64,000 bases of DNA from Bdellovibrio sp. qaytius (GTDB lineage: Bacteria > Bdellovibrionota > Bdellovibrionia > Bdellovibrionales > Bdellovibrionaceae), in contig CP025734.1 of the NCBI GenBank assembly GCA_004011035.1, positions 434,001 through 498,000 on the forward strand, read 5' to 3'. Positions 42,201-49,907 of the stretch are shown here, in pieces. The notes beneath the pieces were generated by a model. That model made no database searches. It had not been told where the DNA came from and saw only the letters and a program-made list of their open reading frames with translations. A program made the translations under genes and the position numbers. Every line of letters starts with the position of its first letter. Positions within the stretch are counted from its first letter, which is position 1.

Positions 42201-43439
42201 ATGAAAAAAACATCAAATACACTGCGTTCTAAGGTTAAATACGTCGTTCTAGCAATGACACTTTTTTCAACTGCTCAAAGCTGGGCGTTTTTTGATCCCT
42301 ATCAGGTGTATCGCCCGCAAAGATTCGATTTGGCGGTAGATACCCAATTTTATAAGACCACGGCCAATTTTGATTCAGGTGGCGAAAAAGTAGACTTACC
42401 TTTTGAAAATAGCTTTCAAATTATTGATGTGAATCCCCAATTACGCTGGGCCATGTTTCGTGATTTCGGTGTGCGCATCGGTGGTAACGTTGGCAGTGCT
42501 GAATCGGTCGACCCGATTAACACGCGCAACAATTCAACTTTTAATCGCATTGATGTTGGAGCTGATTACCAACTATTAAATTATGAAACTTTTCAAACGA
42601 TCGTCGATTTTGAATATTCACTTCCTGTCGAAAAATTCGATACGGCAACTGATTCTTCATTAAGCGGTAATGGCGCTACAGAAATTAAGCCAACGTTATT
42701 AATGCGAATGGATTTAGGAAGTTTTTATCCGTATGCGTATGTGGGCGGAAACTTTCGCTCTGAAGGCTTATCGACATTATTAACATATGGCTTAGGCGGA
42801 GAATTTCGTTTTTCAGAATTAGGTTTAGGCGCCGTGGTTGAAGGTTTTAGCTCGGTGAAAGATGATCAATACACAAATTCAGCCACTCGTCGCGATGCCA
42901 TCACAACACGCGTAAATGGCGGCAGTAAAAAGTTTTACTCAATCAATCCAAATTCATTAGCTGCAGAAGTGTTTTTAAATTTCGCCATGACTGAATGGAT
43001 AAAATTTAAAGCTTACGGTGGTACTGACGTAACGGGGTCAAACACATCACAAGGGTTTTTTGTGGGTGCAGCTCTTAATTTCACACTTGATTACGGTAAC
43101 GGTAATAATCAAGACAGTATCGAGGAGCAACGCGAGGTGCGCAGATCTCAACGTGCAAAAAAAGTTAAAACAAAATCTTCAAACAACGGCTTTCAAGAAA
43201 GCACTGAAGACGGTGTAGACCAAAATTATTTTAAATCAGTAGACCCAAATAATGGTGATTACGTGCAGCCGGTTGAGCAACAGCAGCAACAACAACCAGC
43301 ACCCTCAGCCGGGCGCCCCCAAAATGGAACCAGCTCAAGTGTGACCGGAAGTGATTCAGGTACACAAAGTGATTTGGATCAATTGGGTTACCAAATCAAA
43401 TTAAAGAAACTTAAAAAGAAAAAGAAGAAGAATCAATAG
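42201..43439 (+). CDS. Exported beta-barrel-like protein with polyQ and polyK tail
   Basis: A long signal region (to about SWAF, residue 30) leads into about 270 residues of beta-rich sequence (VDTQFYKTTANF, LRWAMFRDFGVRIGG, YAYVGGNFRSEG, FFVGAALNFTLDYG) that looks like an outer-membrane barrel. It then continues 110 residues further: a basic RSQRAKKVKTK stretch, a Gln run (Q7), Pro/Ser linker, and a final LKKLKKKKKKNQ. A barrel normally ends in an aromatic residue, so the tail is unusual. A GTG two codons upstream (42195) is an alternative start. No good ribosome site. Confidence 0.72.
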   Translation: MKKTSNTLRSKVKYVVLAMTLFSTAQSWAFFDPYQVYRPQRFDLAVDTQFYKTTANFDSGGEKVDLPFENSFQIIDVNPQLRWAMFRDFGVRIGGNVGSAESVDPINTRNNSTFNRIDVGADYQLLNYETFQTIVDFEYSLPVEKFDTATDSSLSGNGATEIKPTLLMRMDLGSFYPYAYVGGNFRSEGLSTLLTYGLGGEFRFSELGLGAVVEGFSSVKDDQYTNSATRRDAITTRVNGGSKKFYSINPNSLAAEVFLNFAMTEWIKFKAYGGTDVTGSNTSQGFFVGAALNFTLDYGNGNNQDSIEEQREVRRSQRAKKVKTKSSNNGFQESTEDGVDQNYFKSVDPNNGDYVQPVEQQQQQQPAPSAGRPQNGTSSSVTGSDSGTQSDLDQLGYQIKLKKLKKKKKKNQ

Positions 43440-43444
43440 ATGGG

Positions 43445-43463
43445 CTGTGGCTTTTCGCCACAG
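43445..43463 (+). terminator. Hairpin after the barrel-like gene
   Basis: CTGTGGC pairs with GCCACAG around TTTTC, 5 bases beyond the stop at 43439. No T-run follows, so it may be a weak or Rho-linked terminator. Confidence 0.5.
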
Positions 43464-43472
43464 AACCGATTC

Positions 43473-43523
43473 TTATCACAATCATAACAAAATAAATAAT
43501 GACATGTTTTTATTTTGTGATAA
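43473..43523. promoter_or_regulatory. Two competing inverted repeats upstream of a small gene
   Basis: TTATCACAA (43473-43481) pairs with TTGTGATAA (43515-43523), while ACAAAATAAA (43487-43496) pairs with TTTATTTTGT (43509-43518). The arms share bases, so the two stems exclude each other. The element ends 31 bases before the ATG of the 31-residue gene. It may be an operator or a switching leader. Confidence 0.45.
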
Positions 43524-43554
43524 CTTAACCTCATTCTATCGAAAGGAGAATCAC

Positions 43555-43650
43555 ATGATTATTTACAAAAACACACACGCCTTAGAGCTTAACGTCGCGA
43601 CTGCCGAAGTAGTTATGACATTCGATTCTCCTATGGCAAATCAATTCTAG
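43555..43650 (+). CDS. 31-residue small protein
   Basis: An ATG at 43555 lies 5-6 bases after AAAGGAG, a near-ideal ribosome site. The frame encodes 31 residues starting MIIYKNTHAL, with a middle AEVVMTF and the ending SPMANQF. It has no signal peptide and no clear membrane helix. I recognise no family. The ribosome site and the structured DNA on both sides argue that it is expressed. Possibilities include a signalling or RiPP-like precursor peptide or a regulatory leader; none is supported beyond size and context. Confidence 0.5.
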   Translation: MIIYKNTHALELNVATAEVVMTFDSPMANQF

Positions 43651-43754
43651 CAGAGTTGTTTCTAATCCAAGTAGCAGAGTAAACCTCTCGAAAAGATCAA
43701 AAGAGAATCCAAAAAAATTTTAAAGAATAAACAACGATAATTAACTTTATCGTC

Positions 43755-43798
43755 AAATCCCGTTGTGGGTTTATGGTTTGACCCGCGAAGCAAACCAT
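43755..43798 (+). other. Tandem hairpins in the leader of the 84-residue gene
   Basis: Two adjacent stems fit end to end: AAA-T-CCC/GGG-TTT (43755-43772, one bulged T) and ATGGTTTG/CAAACCAT (43773-43798, 10-nt loop). A third stem, GCTCTG-AAAT-CAGAGC (43852-43867), directly precedes the ribosome site AAAAGGA. The sequence after the second stem is T-rich, so it could also end the upstream transcript. It is a candidate structured leader RNA or small RNA. Confidence 0.4.
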
Positions 43799-43882
43799 TT
43801 GTTCGTTCTTAAAAATCAAAAAAAACAGATCAATTATTTTTATTTAACAGTGCTCTGAAATCAGAGCGCAAAAGGACTATTT

Positions 43883-44137
43883 ATGAAAAACGCTAAAAGT
43901 TATTTAGCAGAGTATGAAAATTGGGAAAATGCAAACGCAGAAGAGCTATGGCGAATCTGGAAGAGCATTTTAAAATGTATTAACCTGATCGCTTATTCAG
44001 TTCACGCCATCGTGAAACTAGCGATCGGGTTTTTATTAAATTCTAATTATATAGTGAGACATCACGAAGCGGGAAGGCTGCCAGAAGAAATCTGCGGCCA
44101 ATACCTTTCTAACAATCAGAACTGGTATCGTAACTAA
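43883..44137 (+). CDS. Small membrane-associated hypothetical protein (84 residues)
   Basis: AAAAGGA lies 7 bases before the ATG. The product begins with an acidic amphipathic part (KSYLAEYENWENANAEELW), followed by a hydrophobic helix (INLIAYSVHAIVKLAIGFLL, about residues 34-53) and a polar tail with HHEAGRLPEE. It is probably anchored in, or inserted onto, the inner membrane. I recognise no family. A very stable terminator overlaps its stop codon. With the 31-residue gene upstream it forms a compact two-small-gene locus between housekeeping genes. Confidence 0.65.
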   Translation: MKNAKSYLAEYENWENANAEELWRIWKSILKCINLIAYSVHAIVKLAIGFLLNSNYIVRHHEAGRLPEEICGQYLSNNQNWYRN

Positions 44138-44160
44138 TACCAGTTCTGATTTCTTTTTTT
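44115..44160 (+). terminator. Strong terminator overlapping the end of the 84-residue gene
   Basis: ATCAGAACTGGTA pairs perfectly with TACCAGTTCTGAT (13 bp). The TAA stop lies in the 10-nt loop, and TTCTTTTTTT follows. It ends the small-gene transcript just before convergent divIVA. Confidence 0.92.
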
Positions 44161-44209
44161 ATGTCGGACAGGGAGGGACGATGAGATCAGATTTTTATTT
44201 TTTATAAGA

Positions 44210-44695
44210 TTATTCTAGGTCGATATTCTGCATGCGCATTTTAGGCATGTAGGCTTCAGCTTGTTCTAATAACGACAAGTGCGCTTGGGCCATGGCTTTT
44301 AGATTAGCCTCGAATTGCATTCTTGATTTTTTAAGATCAGAAATTTCTTGATAAATTTTACGTAAAGAATCTTTAGCATCGCGAGTAATCGTTTCAGCTT
44401 TTTGTTGAGCGTCGGCGATCACTAATTTGCATTCGTGTTCTGCTTCTTGTTTCATTTGATCAGTTAACTTTGTAGACTGTGTGATAGCGCTACGTAAAAC
44501 ATTGTCGCGATCACGAAATTCGTGAAGTTGTAATTCGCGGTCTTTAAGTTCTTCTGTTAATGATTGAATTTGTTGAACTAGATTTTCTGTTTGAGCAGCT
44601 ATAATCGTTAAAAAGTTCACAACTTGTTCAGGATCAAAGCCCATCATCTTACGATCGAAGGTCTTATTCACTATCTCAGTTGGGTAAAATTTCAT
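44210..44695 (-). CDS. divIVA: DivIVA-domain protein
   Basis: The N-terminus FYPTEIVNKTFDRKMMGFDPEQVVNFLTII is the membrane-binding DivIVA domain (P..I.n..F....GfdpeeV..FL). It is followed by about 100 residues of coiled coil (SLTEELKDRELQLHEFRDRD and onward). DivIVA recruits division or polar proteins to curved membrane; in Bdellovibrio it affects septation during filament division. GGAGGAATTAA gives an excellent ribosome site. It lies downstream of maf-yggS and proC on the same strand, as in the yggS...divIVA order of many bacteria. Confidence 0.9.
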   Translation of the reverse strand: MKFYPTEIVNKTFDRKMMGFDPEQVVNFLTIIAAQTENLVQQIQSLTEELKDRELQLHEFRDRDNVLRSAITQSTKLTDQMKQEAEHECKLVIADAQQKAETITRDAKDSLRKIYQEISDLKKSRMQFEANLKAMAQAHLSLLEQAEAYMPKMRMQNIDLE

Positions 44696-44882
44696 TTAAT
44701 TCCTCCATGAATCAAAATCGCAAACCCGCGTTTCTATATTTAAGTATAGGCAATCCTTGCCCTAAAAAAAAGTCGAGTCCAAACATGAAGCGATATCCTG
44801 TACCTTAGGAGGAGTACCTAAAGTCGGGATGCAGAGAGCTATTCTAATTTAGGGGAGACTTAAGTCTGGCGAAGCCAGTATG

Positions 44883-45713
44883 TTACGTCTGGCGAGAGAT
44901 CTCTTGCGAGCGAAGAGCTGCTTTTTCAAAGCTGATGCGCAAAGCACGTTCGATCTCTAATTCGCGCATTGAATTTAACCCTGCCGCAGTCACACCTTTT
45001 TTAGATGTTACTCTTTGTTGAAGTTCTTCGATTTCTATACCTGCAGATTGGGCCGCAAGAAGTGAAGCGCCGACGAAAGTTTCAATTGTCATCACTTTGG
45101 CTTGCTCAGGAGTAAAACCATGTTCGATAATCCAATCTTGCCAGTACATCATCATTTCAAAAACAAAGCCCGTACCGCTTGAACATGAAATCATTAAAGC
45201 ATCAAATTGATCTTCAGTGTCTAATTCTAAAACCACACCTAAACCAGCGAACAAATCTTTTGTGATTTCAATCACCGCGACATCTTTTTTATGCGCAAGT
45301 AATCCTAAAACACCGCGACCAATTAATGAAGGTGTGTTTGGCATTAAACGCACTAAGCGACCTTGCGGAATTAATTTTTCTAAAGAACGCATTGGAATTC
45401 CGGCAGCTAAAGAGATCACAATTTGATTTTCATCAAAGGCTGAAACTAAGTTAGCCATGGCTGCAGGCAGATCTTGAGGTTTCATCGCTAAGATCACGAT
45501 GTCGCACTCTTCAACGATTTGTTCGTTATGTTCGCGAACTTGAATTTGATATAATTCTTTGAGCTTAAGTGGTTTTCCTGGAGTGCGGTTTGAAACAAAA
45601 ATTTGATCAGGTCTGAGTAATTTTGACTCGATCATTCCTTTGATAAGGGCCTGGGCCATGTGACCTGCACCGATAAAACCAATTTTGTAAGACCGAAGTA
45701 ATGGATGAGTCAT
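44883..45713 (-). CDS. proC: Pyrroline-5-carboxylate reductase
   Basis: The 276-residue protein has the NADP-binding start IGFIGAGHMAQALIKG and the ProC signatures VISLAAGIPM, LVRLMPNTPSLIGRGV, SCSSGTGFVFEMM and the C-terminal VTSKKGVTAAGLNSM. It reduces pyrroline-5-carboxylate to proline, the last step of proline synthesis. It begins 9 bp after the Maf-YggS fusion gene and is probably co-transcribed with it. The 187 bp between it and divIVA show a small CTGGC/GCCAG hairpin but no gene. Confidence 0.95.
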   Translation of the reverse strand: MTHPLLRSYKIGFIGAGHMAQALIKGMIESKLLRPDQIFVSNRTPGKPLKLKELYQIQVREHNEQIVEECDIVILAMKPQDLPAAMANLVSAFDENQIVISLAAGIPMRSLEKLIPQGRLVRLMPNTPSLIGRGVLGLLAHKKDVAVIEITKDLFAGLGVVLELDTEDQFDALMISCSSGTGFVFEMMMYWQDWIIEHGFTPEQAKVMTIETFVGASLLAAQSAGIEIEELQQRVTSKKGVTAAGLNSMRELEIERALRISFEKAALRSQEISRQT

Positions 45714-45722
45714 ACAGTAAGG

Positions 45723-46943
45723 CTACTGTACTTTTTGTCTTTCGCCAAATAAAACCGTGCCGATTCGAATCCATGTCGCACCCTCTTTGAGAGCGATTTG
45801 ATAATCGTGGCTTGTTCCCATCGAAAGTTCTTTTACGTTGAGCTGACTTGCCAAGTTTTTTAATTTTTTAAAATAAATTTCGTTCTCTTGCGCCTCATTT
45901 TGCAGTGGTGGCATGGTCATTAATCCCACAACCTTAACATTTGTTAGGGCGGTCAGTTGTGACCAAGAATTTTGAACCGATAGCTCATCGAAACCTGCCT
46001 TGGTGGCTTCGTTGGCAAGGTTCACTTGAATAAAAATATTTTGCACATAACCGATTTCTGAAGCTTTTTTTGAAACTAGTTCGGCAAGTTCTACAGAGTC
46101 GATGGCATGTAAATAGGCAAAATTATTTTTTAAGTACTTTACTTTGTTTTTTTGGATCGGGCCTATTAAATGCCACTCAAGATTTAAATCTTTAAGCGCT
46201 TCGATTTTTTCTAAAGCCTCTTGAATATAATTTTCACCAAAAGATTTTTGCCCTTGATTTACTAAATCGCGAATTTTTTCGAGCGGTTGAAGTTTGCTGA
46301 CCGCAAGTAAATTCTGACCAGAAGCTAATTGGGCCTTGATTTGTGAGAGCGGTGATTTTTCAAAGCTCCAGTTTTTTTCAACAAATAATTTTTCTAAAGC
46401 GGTCAGTGGCAATCCAACAACGTTGTTGAAGTCTCCCACAAACTTTTCCACAAACTTTCCGCCTAAACCTTGAATGGCGTAAGAGCCTGCTTTATCCATG
46501 GGCTCACCGGTTTTGATGTAATCCCAGATGTCTTTATCGTCTAGATTTTTGAAATAAACTTGCGATGTCTCAATATGAGAAATGATATGGCCATTACTTT
46601 GGTCGAGCAGGATGATGGCGGTCTTTACCTCGTGCATTTTGCCCGAAATTTTTTTCAAAGTATTAAACGCATCCTGTTCGTTTTCAGGTTTTCCGATCGC
46701 CCGATTGTCTAAACAAACCATCGTGTCTGAAGCCAAAATAATATGACCTGGATTTTTGTCAGGACATTGGTCTAGACAGGCCAGTGCTTTTCTTTTTGCG
46801 ATGTCGATTATTTGCTCGTCTAAACTTAGGTTTTCATTCGGGATTTCCGATATAAAGACTGGGAATGAGACAAAACAATATCCAGCTTTTTTTAGAATTT
46901 CAGCGCGGCGTGGAGATTGCGAAGCTAGGACTATTTTTTTCAT
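45723..46943 (-). CDS. Maf nucleotide pyrophosphatase fused to YggS-type PLP protein
   Basis: Residues 1-190 are a complete Maf domain (ASQSPRRAEIL, ASDTMV with Asp73, GEPMDKAGSYAIQG, GDFNNVVGLPL). This family hydrolyses non-canonical nucleoside triphosphates and affects septum formation. Residues 200-406 are a complete YggS/PROSC domain with the PLP lysine Lys217 (LLAVSKLQP), FGENYIQEA, WHLIGPIQKNK, LMTMPP and SMGTSHDYQIA. Both active sites look intact. The two are normally separate proteins. YggS is often beside proC, as here. No internal start with a good ribosome site is evident, so I call one fused polypeptide. Confidence 0.92.
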   Translation of the reverse strand: MKKIVLASQSPRRAEILKKAGYCFVSFPVFISEIPNENLSLDEQIIDIAKRKALACLDQCPDKNPGHIILASDTMVCLDNRAIGKPENEQDAFNTLKKISGKMHEVKTAIILLDQSNGHIISHIETSQVYFKNLDDKDIWDYIKTGEPMDKAGSYAIQGLGGKFVEKFVGDFNNVVGLPLTALEKLFVEKNWSFEKSPLSQIKAQLASGQNLLAVSKLQPLEKIRDLVNQGQKSFGENYIQEALEKIEALKDLNLEWHLIGPIQKNKVKYLKNNFAYLHAIDSVELAELVSKKASEIGYVQNIFIQVNLANEATKAGFDELSVQNSWSQLTALTNVKVVGLMTMPPLQNEAQENEIYFKKLKNLASQLNVKELSMGTSHDYQIALKEGATWIRIGTVLFGERQKVQ

Positions 46944-46973
46944 TCAAATTAAATTTAAACCAAAAGAGGATCT

Positions 46974-47882
46974 ATGGGTAGTGCAGAACTCATGTTATTT
47001 ACCGGTCTCATCTTAGCAGGTGTGGCGGTATATCTTTTCATGACTTCCATTTTGGCGGGTAAACCCGGCGAAGCGCAATTGCAATGGGCCAGTGGCACTG
47101 AACCTGTAAAATCAAAAAACGGAATCATTAATCTTTGTCGCCCGATGGTGCATCAGTTCACGTTGCAACACGCGTCTAAATTTAAATCTGAAGCCCGTCG
47201 TAAAAAAATTCGTCATCTGATTAAAACCAGCGGTATGCAGTATGAGATGAACGAAGATGAATTTATTGGCTACCAATTATTTTTGGGTGTCGCGTTTCCG
47301 ATTTTTTTAAACATCATGAATTTTTCTTTAGACTTAAAATTTTCACCTTGGATTTTATGTTTGCTGGGTGTCGTTGGTTGGTTCATGCCACAGATGCACT
47401 GTAAAGCGCAGAAAAAAGCAAGAACACTCAGTGTTCAAGCAGACATGCCATTTTTTATCGATCTATTAGCCCTATCAGTTGAAGCCGGTCTTGATTTTTT
47501 CGGAGCGATTCAAAAAATCGTGGATAAAGTGGCCGATCCAGATTCAGTTTTAGCTGAAGAATTAAAAACTGTTTTAAAAGATATCAAAGTGGGTTCATCA
47601 AAAGCGGATGCCTTAAAAGAATTAGCAGCGCGTTTAGATATGCCCGAGATCACAAGTTTTGTGGCCGTATTAATCGATGCTGAAGCTACGGGAGCTTCGA
47701 TTTCACAAGTTTTAAAAGATCAGTCGGTGCAAATGCGTTTAGAACGATTTGTACGCGCAGAAAAAGCCGGAGCACGAGCTTCGCAATTAATTTTATTACC
47801 ACTTATGGGATTTATTTTACCAGCGGTGTTTATTATGGTGTTTGGTCCAGTGGTCATTAGTTTTCTTTATGCAAAGAATTAA
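46974..47882 (+). CDS. tadC: TadC-like type II secretion F-domain protein
   Basis: The 302-residue inner-membrane protein has an N-terminal helix, two central hydrophobic segments (FIGYQLFLGVAFPIFLNIM, PWILCLLGVVGWFMP), a T2SSF domain (DMPFFIDLLALSVEAGLDF, GASISQVLKDQS, RAEKAGARASQLI) and a final membrane helix. This is the TadC form, the platform of Tad/Flp (type IVb) pili. It usually sits beside tadA and tadB, which are not in the window to its left; the left neighbour is the divergent maf-yggS. GAGGA lies 4 bases before ATG. It begins the FHA operon. Confidence 0.88.
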   Translation: MGSAELMLFTGLILAGVAVYLFMTSILAGKPGEAQLQWASGTEPVKSKNGIINLCRPMVHQFTLQHASKFKSEARRKKIRHLIKTSGMQYEMNEDEFIGYQLFLGVAFPIFLNIMNFSLDLKFSPWILCLLGVVGWFMPQMHCKAQKKARTLSVQADMPFFIDLLALSVEAGLDFFGAIQKIVDKVADPDSVLAEELKTVLKDIKVGSSKADALKELAARLDMPEITSFVAVLIDAEATGASISQVLKDQSVQMRLERFVRAEKAGARASQLILLPLMGFILPAVFIMVFGPVVISFLYAKN

Positions 47883-47893
47883 TCGAGTTGAAT

Positions 47894-48250
47894 ATGGCAA
47901 AACTTTATAAAATACATCACGGCGATAAATCTCAGCTTCTGATTGAAAATCTAGAGATGGCTGAATCATTTTTTGCCCGTGGTAAAGGTTTGTTAGGCAA
48001 AAAATCTTTAGATGCCCAATCAGCACTTTGGATTAAGCCTTGTAATAACATTCATACATGTTTTATGAATTTTGCGATCGATTGTATTTTCGTAAATAAA
48101 AAAATGGAAATCGTAAAAGTCGTATCGGGTGTAAAACCCTATAAGATAGTTGGTCCATATTGGAAGTCGTTTTCAGTTTTTGAAACTGCATCGGGCTTGG
48201 CAGAAAAATGGAACCTCCAGGTAGGAGATCAGTTATATGTGGTCAATTAG
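47894..48250 (+). CDS. DUF192 protein
   Basis: About 118 residues form one DUF192 domain (FARGKGLLGKK, ALWIKPCNNIHTCFMNFAIDCIFVN, VKPYKIVGPYWKSFSVFE, GLAEKWNLQVGDQL). The family is widespread, small and of unknown function; many members are exported, but this one has no signal peptide. The ATG at 47894 is preferred over a TTG 6 bases upstream. It lies between tadC and the first FHA gene, overlapping the latter by 14 bases, so it belongs to the same operon. Confidence 0.88.
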   Translation: MAKLYKIHHGDKSQLLIENLEMAESFFARGKGLLGKKSLDAQSALWIKPCNNIHTCFMNFAIDCIFVNKKMEIVKVVSGVKPYKIVGPYWKSFSVFETASGLAEKWNLQVGDQLYVVN

Positions 48251-49898
48251 AGTATTGTCCGGCCCACAAACCGGACAGATCTTCGATTTAAAAATGGGAA
48301 AAAACCTACTCGGTAGGGGCATGAACTGTGATTTCAAAATCACTTCTGGTGGTATTTCGAAAGAACATGCCGAGATTCACATGTATAAAGATAAAGTGAT
48401 CGTCGTTGATTTAAAATCAAGTAATGGAACATTCGTTAACGGCGTAAAAATTCAAAATTCAATTATTAAGTTAGGTGATAAAGTCAGTGTATTTGATGTG
48501 ATCATGGATGTTATTCCGTCGCCGGATATTCGTCCAAAACCTGCAGCACCAAGAGTTATGCGTCCGCGTCCGATGCAACAACAACCAAGAATGAATCCTC
48601 CGCAAATGTACAGCCAGCCACCGGCGTATCCAATGCAAGGTGGCGCTGCGATGCAAGCGCAAATGTATCAACAACAGATGCCGATGCAAGGTGGAATTCC
48701 AGAAAAAAATAATTTCGCAGCTCCTATTGAATTGCCAAAAACTATAGGTGAGCGCGTCGATGACTATATGGAAAATGTAGTTATGCCGGTATTTTATAAA
48801 ATGTCGGTGGTGTTTCCATTTAAGCAAGTTTTAATGGGCATGATGATTTTATTCGTTGTGTTTGTTACGATCACTTCGATATTTCCATTAACAACAATTT
48901 TAAGAGAATCTAATTTTAATGAAGCTTCAAAACGTGCAAAAAGTGTAGCGCGCGCGATGGCTCGTATTAATGAGCAAGCCTTATTATCAGGGCAAGTTAA
49001 TAATTTAAATGTCAGCGAAGCTTTAAAAGAAGATGGTATTAAAGAAGCTTTAATCATCATGCAATCAGATGGTTCGATTGTGGCTCCTACTGAAAAAGTA
49101 GGTCGTGATATATCGAAATCATTTATCATTCAAGCCCGCAAAGAGCCACGTGCGACGGCGGCTCAGGTCGATGATAATACAATCGGTGCAAGTCACCCGA
49201 TCGCAGTCTATGATCCACTCTCTGGCGAAACGACTGTTAAATTTGTGGCTATTGTTTTTTACGATGTCAGTTCATTAAATGTTGATGATGGCCGCGTAAT
49301 TAGTTTATTTATGCAAACTCTGGTGATCTCGGCGTTGTTTGGTATTGTGTTGTATTTACTTTTTTCACGTCTTATTGAATACCCGATTCGTCAGTTGAAT
49401 AAACAAATTGATACGGCTCTGCGTGAAAAATCAGACCGCACAGAAGTGGCTTTTGATTATCCTGAGTTACAAAAAGCAGTGGCCAATGTAAATTTGATTT
49501 TAAATCGTATGTGGAATGGCTTGAACGATTCTGAAACGATTAAACCAAGTCAAAATCGCGATGTTGAATTTTCACAAATGGTGAACATGTTAACTCAGCC
49601 AGCTGTGGTTATTGCGGCCAATGGCAAAGTGGTTTGTTGTAATCATCAATTTGCGGCGTTATTACAAGCAGAGCCAGATGCTTTGGTACAACATAATTAC
49701 CATAAAATAACAGATCAGGCGATGGTGCAAAATCTTGAAAATTTAATCAGACGATCGCATGAATTAGTTTATGAAACGCATAAAGATATAATTCCGTTTG
49801 CGCAATTTGAATGTGAAATATTCTTACAGGCTTTCTTGGATCTTTCAGGAGTGCCAGAGTATTTCTTTGTAAGTTTAACTAAGGTAAATCAGGAGTAA
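48237..49898 (+). CDS. FHA-domain membrane sensor protein with PAS-like C-terminus
   Basis: Domain order: FHA at 1-95 (LGRGMNCDF, SKEHAEIH, SSNGTFVNG, with the phosphothreonine-binding Arg27 and Ser41), a Pro/Gln/Met-rich linker to 160, a membrane helix at 198-218, an extracytoplasmic segment 219-354 resembling a Cache-type sensor, a second helix at 355-377, a HAMP-like linker, and a PAS-like domain at 445-553. There is no kinase or cyclase. It may link an outside signal to proteins that bind the FHA domain. It overlaps the DUF192 gene by 14 nt. Confidence 0.85.
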   Translation: MWSIRVLSGPQTGQIFDLKMGKNLLGRGMNCDFKITSGGISKEHAEIHMYKDKVIVVDLKSSNGTFVNGVKIQNSIIKLGDKVSVFDVIMDVIPSPDIRPKPAAPRVMRPRPMQQQPRMNPPQMYSQPPAYPMQGGAAMQAQMYQQQMPMQGGIPEKNNFAAPIELPKTIGERVDDYMENVVMPVFYKMSVVFPFKQVLMGMMILFVVFVTITSIFPLTTILRESNFNEASKRAKSVARAMARINEQALLSGQVNNLNVSEALKEDGIKEALIIMQSDGSIVAPTEKVGRDISKSFIIQARKEPRATAAQVDDNTIGASHPIAVYDPLSGETTVKFVAIVFYDVSSLNVDDGRVISLFMQTLVISALFGIVLYLLFSRLIEYPIRQLNKQIDTALREKSDRTEVAFDYPELQKAVANVNLILNRMWNGLNDSETIKPSQNRDVEFSQMVNMLTQPAVVIAANGKVVCCNHQFAALLQAEPDALVQHNYHKITDQAMVQNLENLIRRSHELVYETHKDIIPFAQFECEIFLQAFLDLSGVPEYFFVSLTKVNQE

Positions 49899-49907
49899 GG
49901 TTAATAG

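Noticed and set aside
43473-43523. CRP/FNR-type operator
   Set aside because: The half sites TCACAA and TTGTGA are in the wrong order and about 33 bases apart, unlike the TGTGA-N6-TCACA layout.
44696-44882. Missing yggT-like gene between proC and divIVA
   Set aside because: No open frame or membrane-protein-like sequence is visible; only a short CTGGC/GCCAG hairpin.
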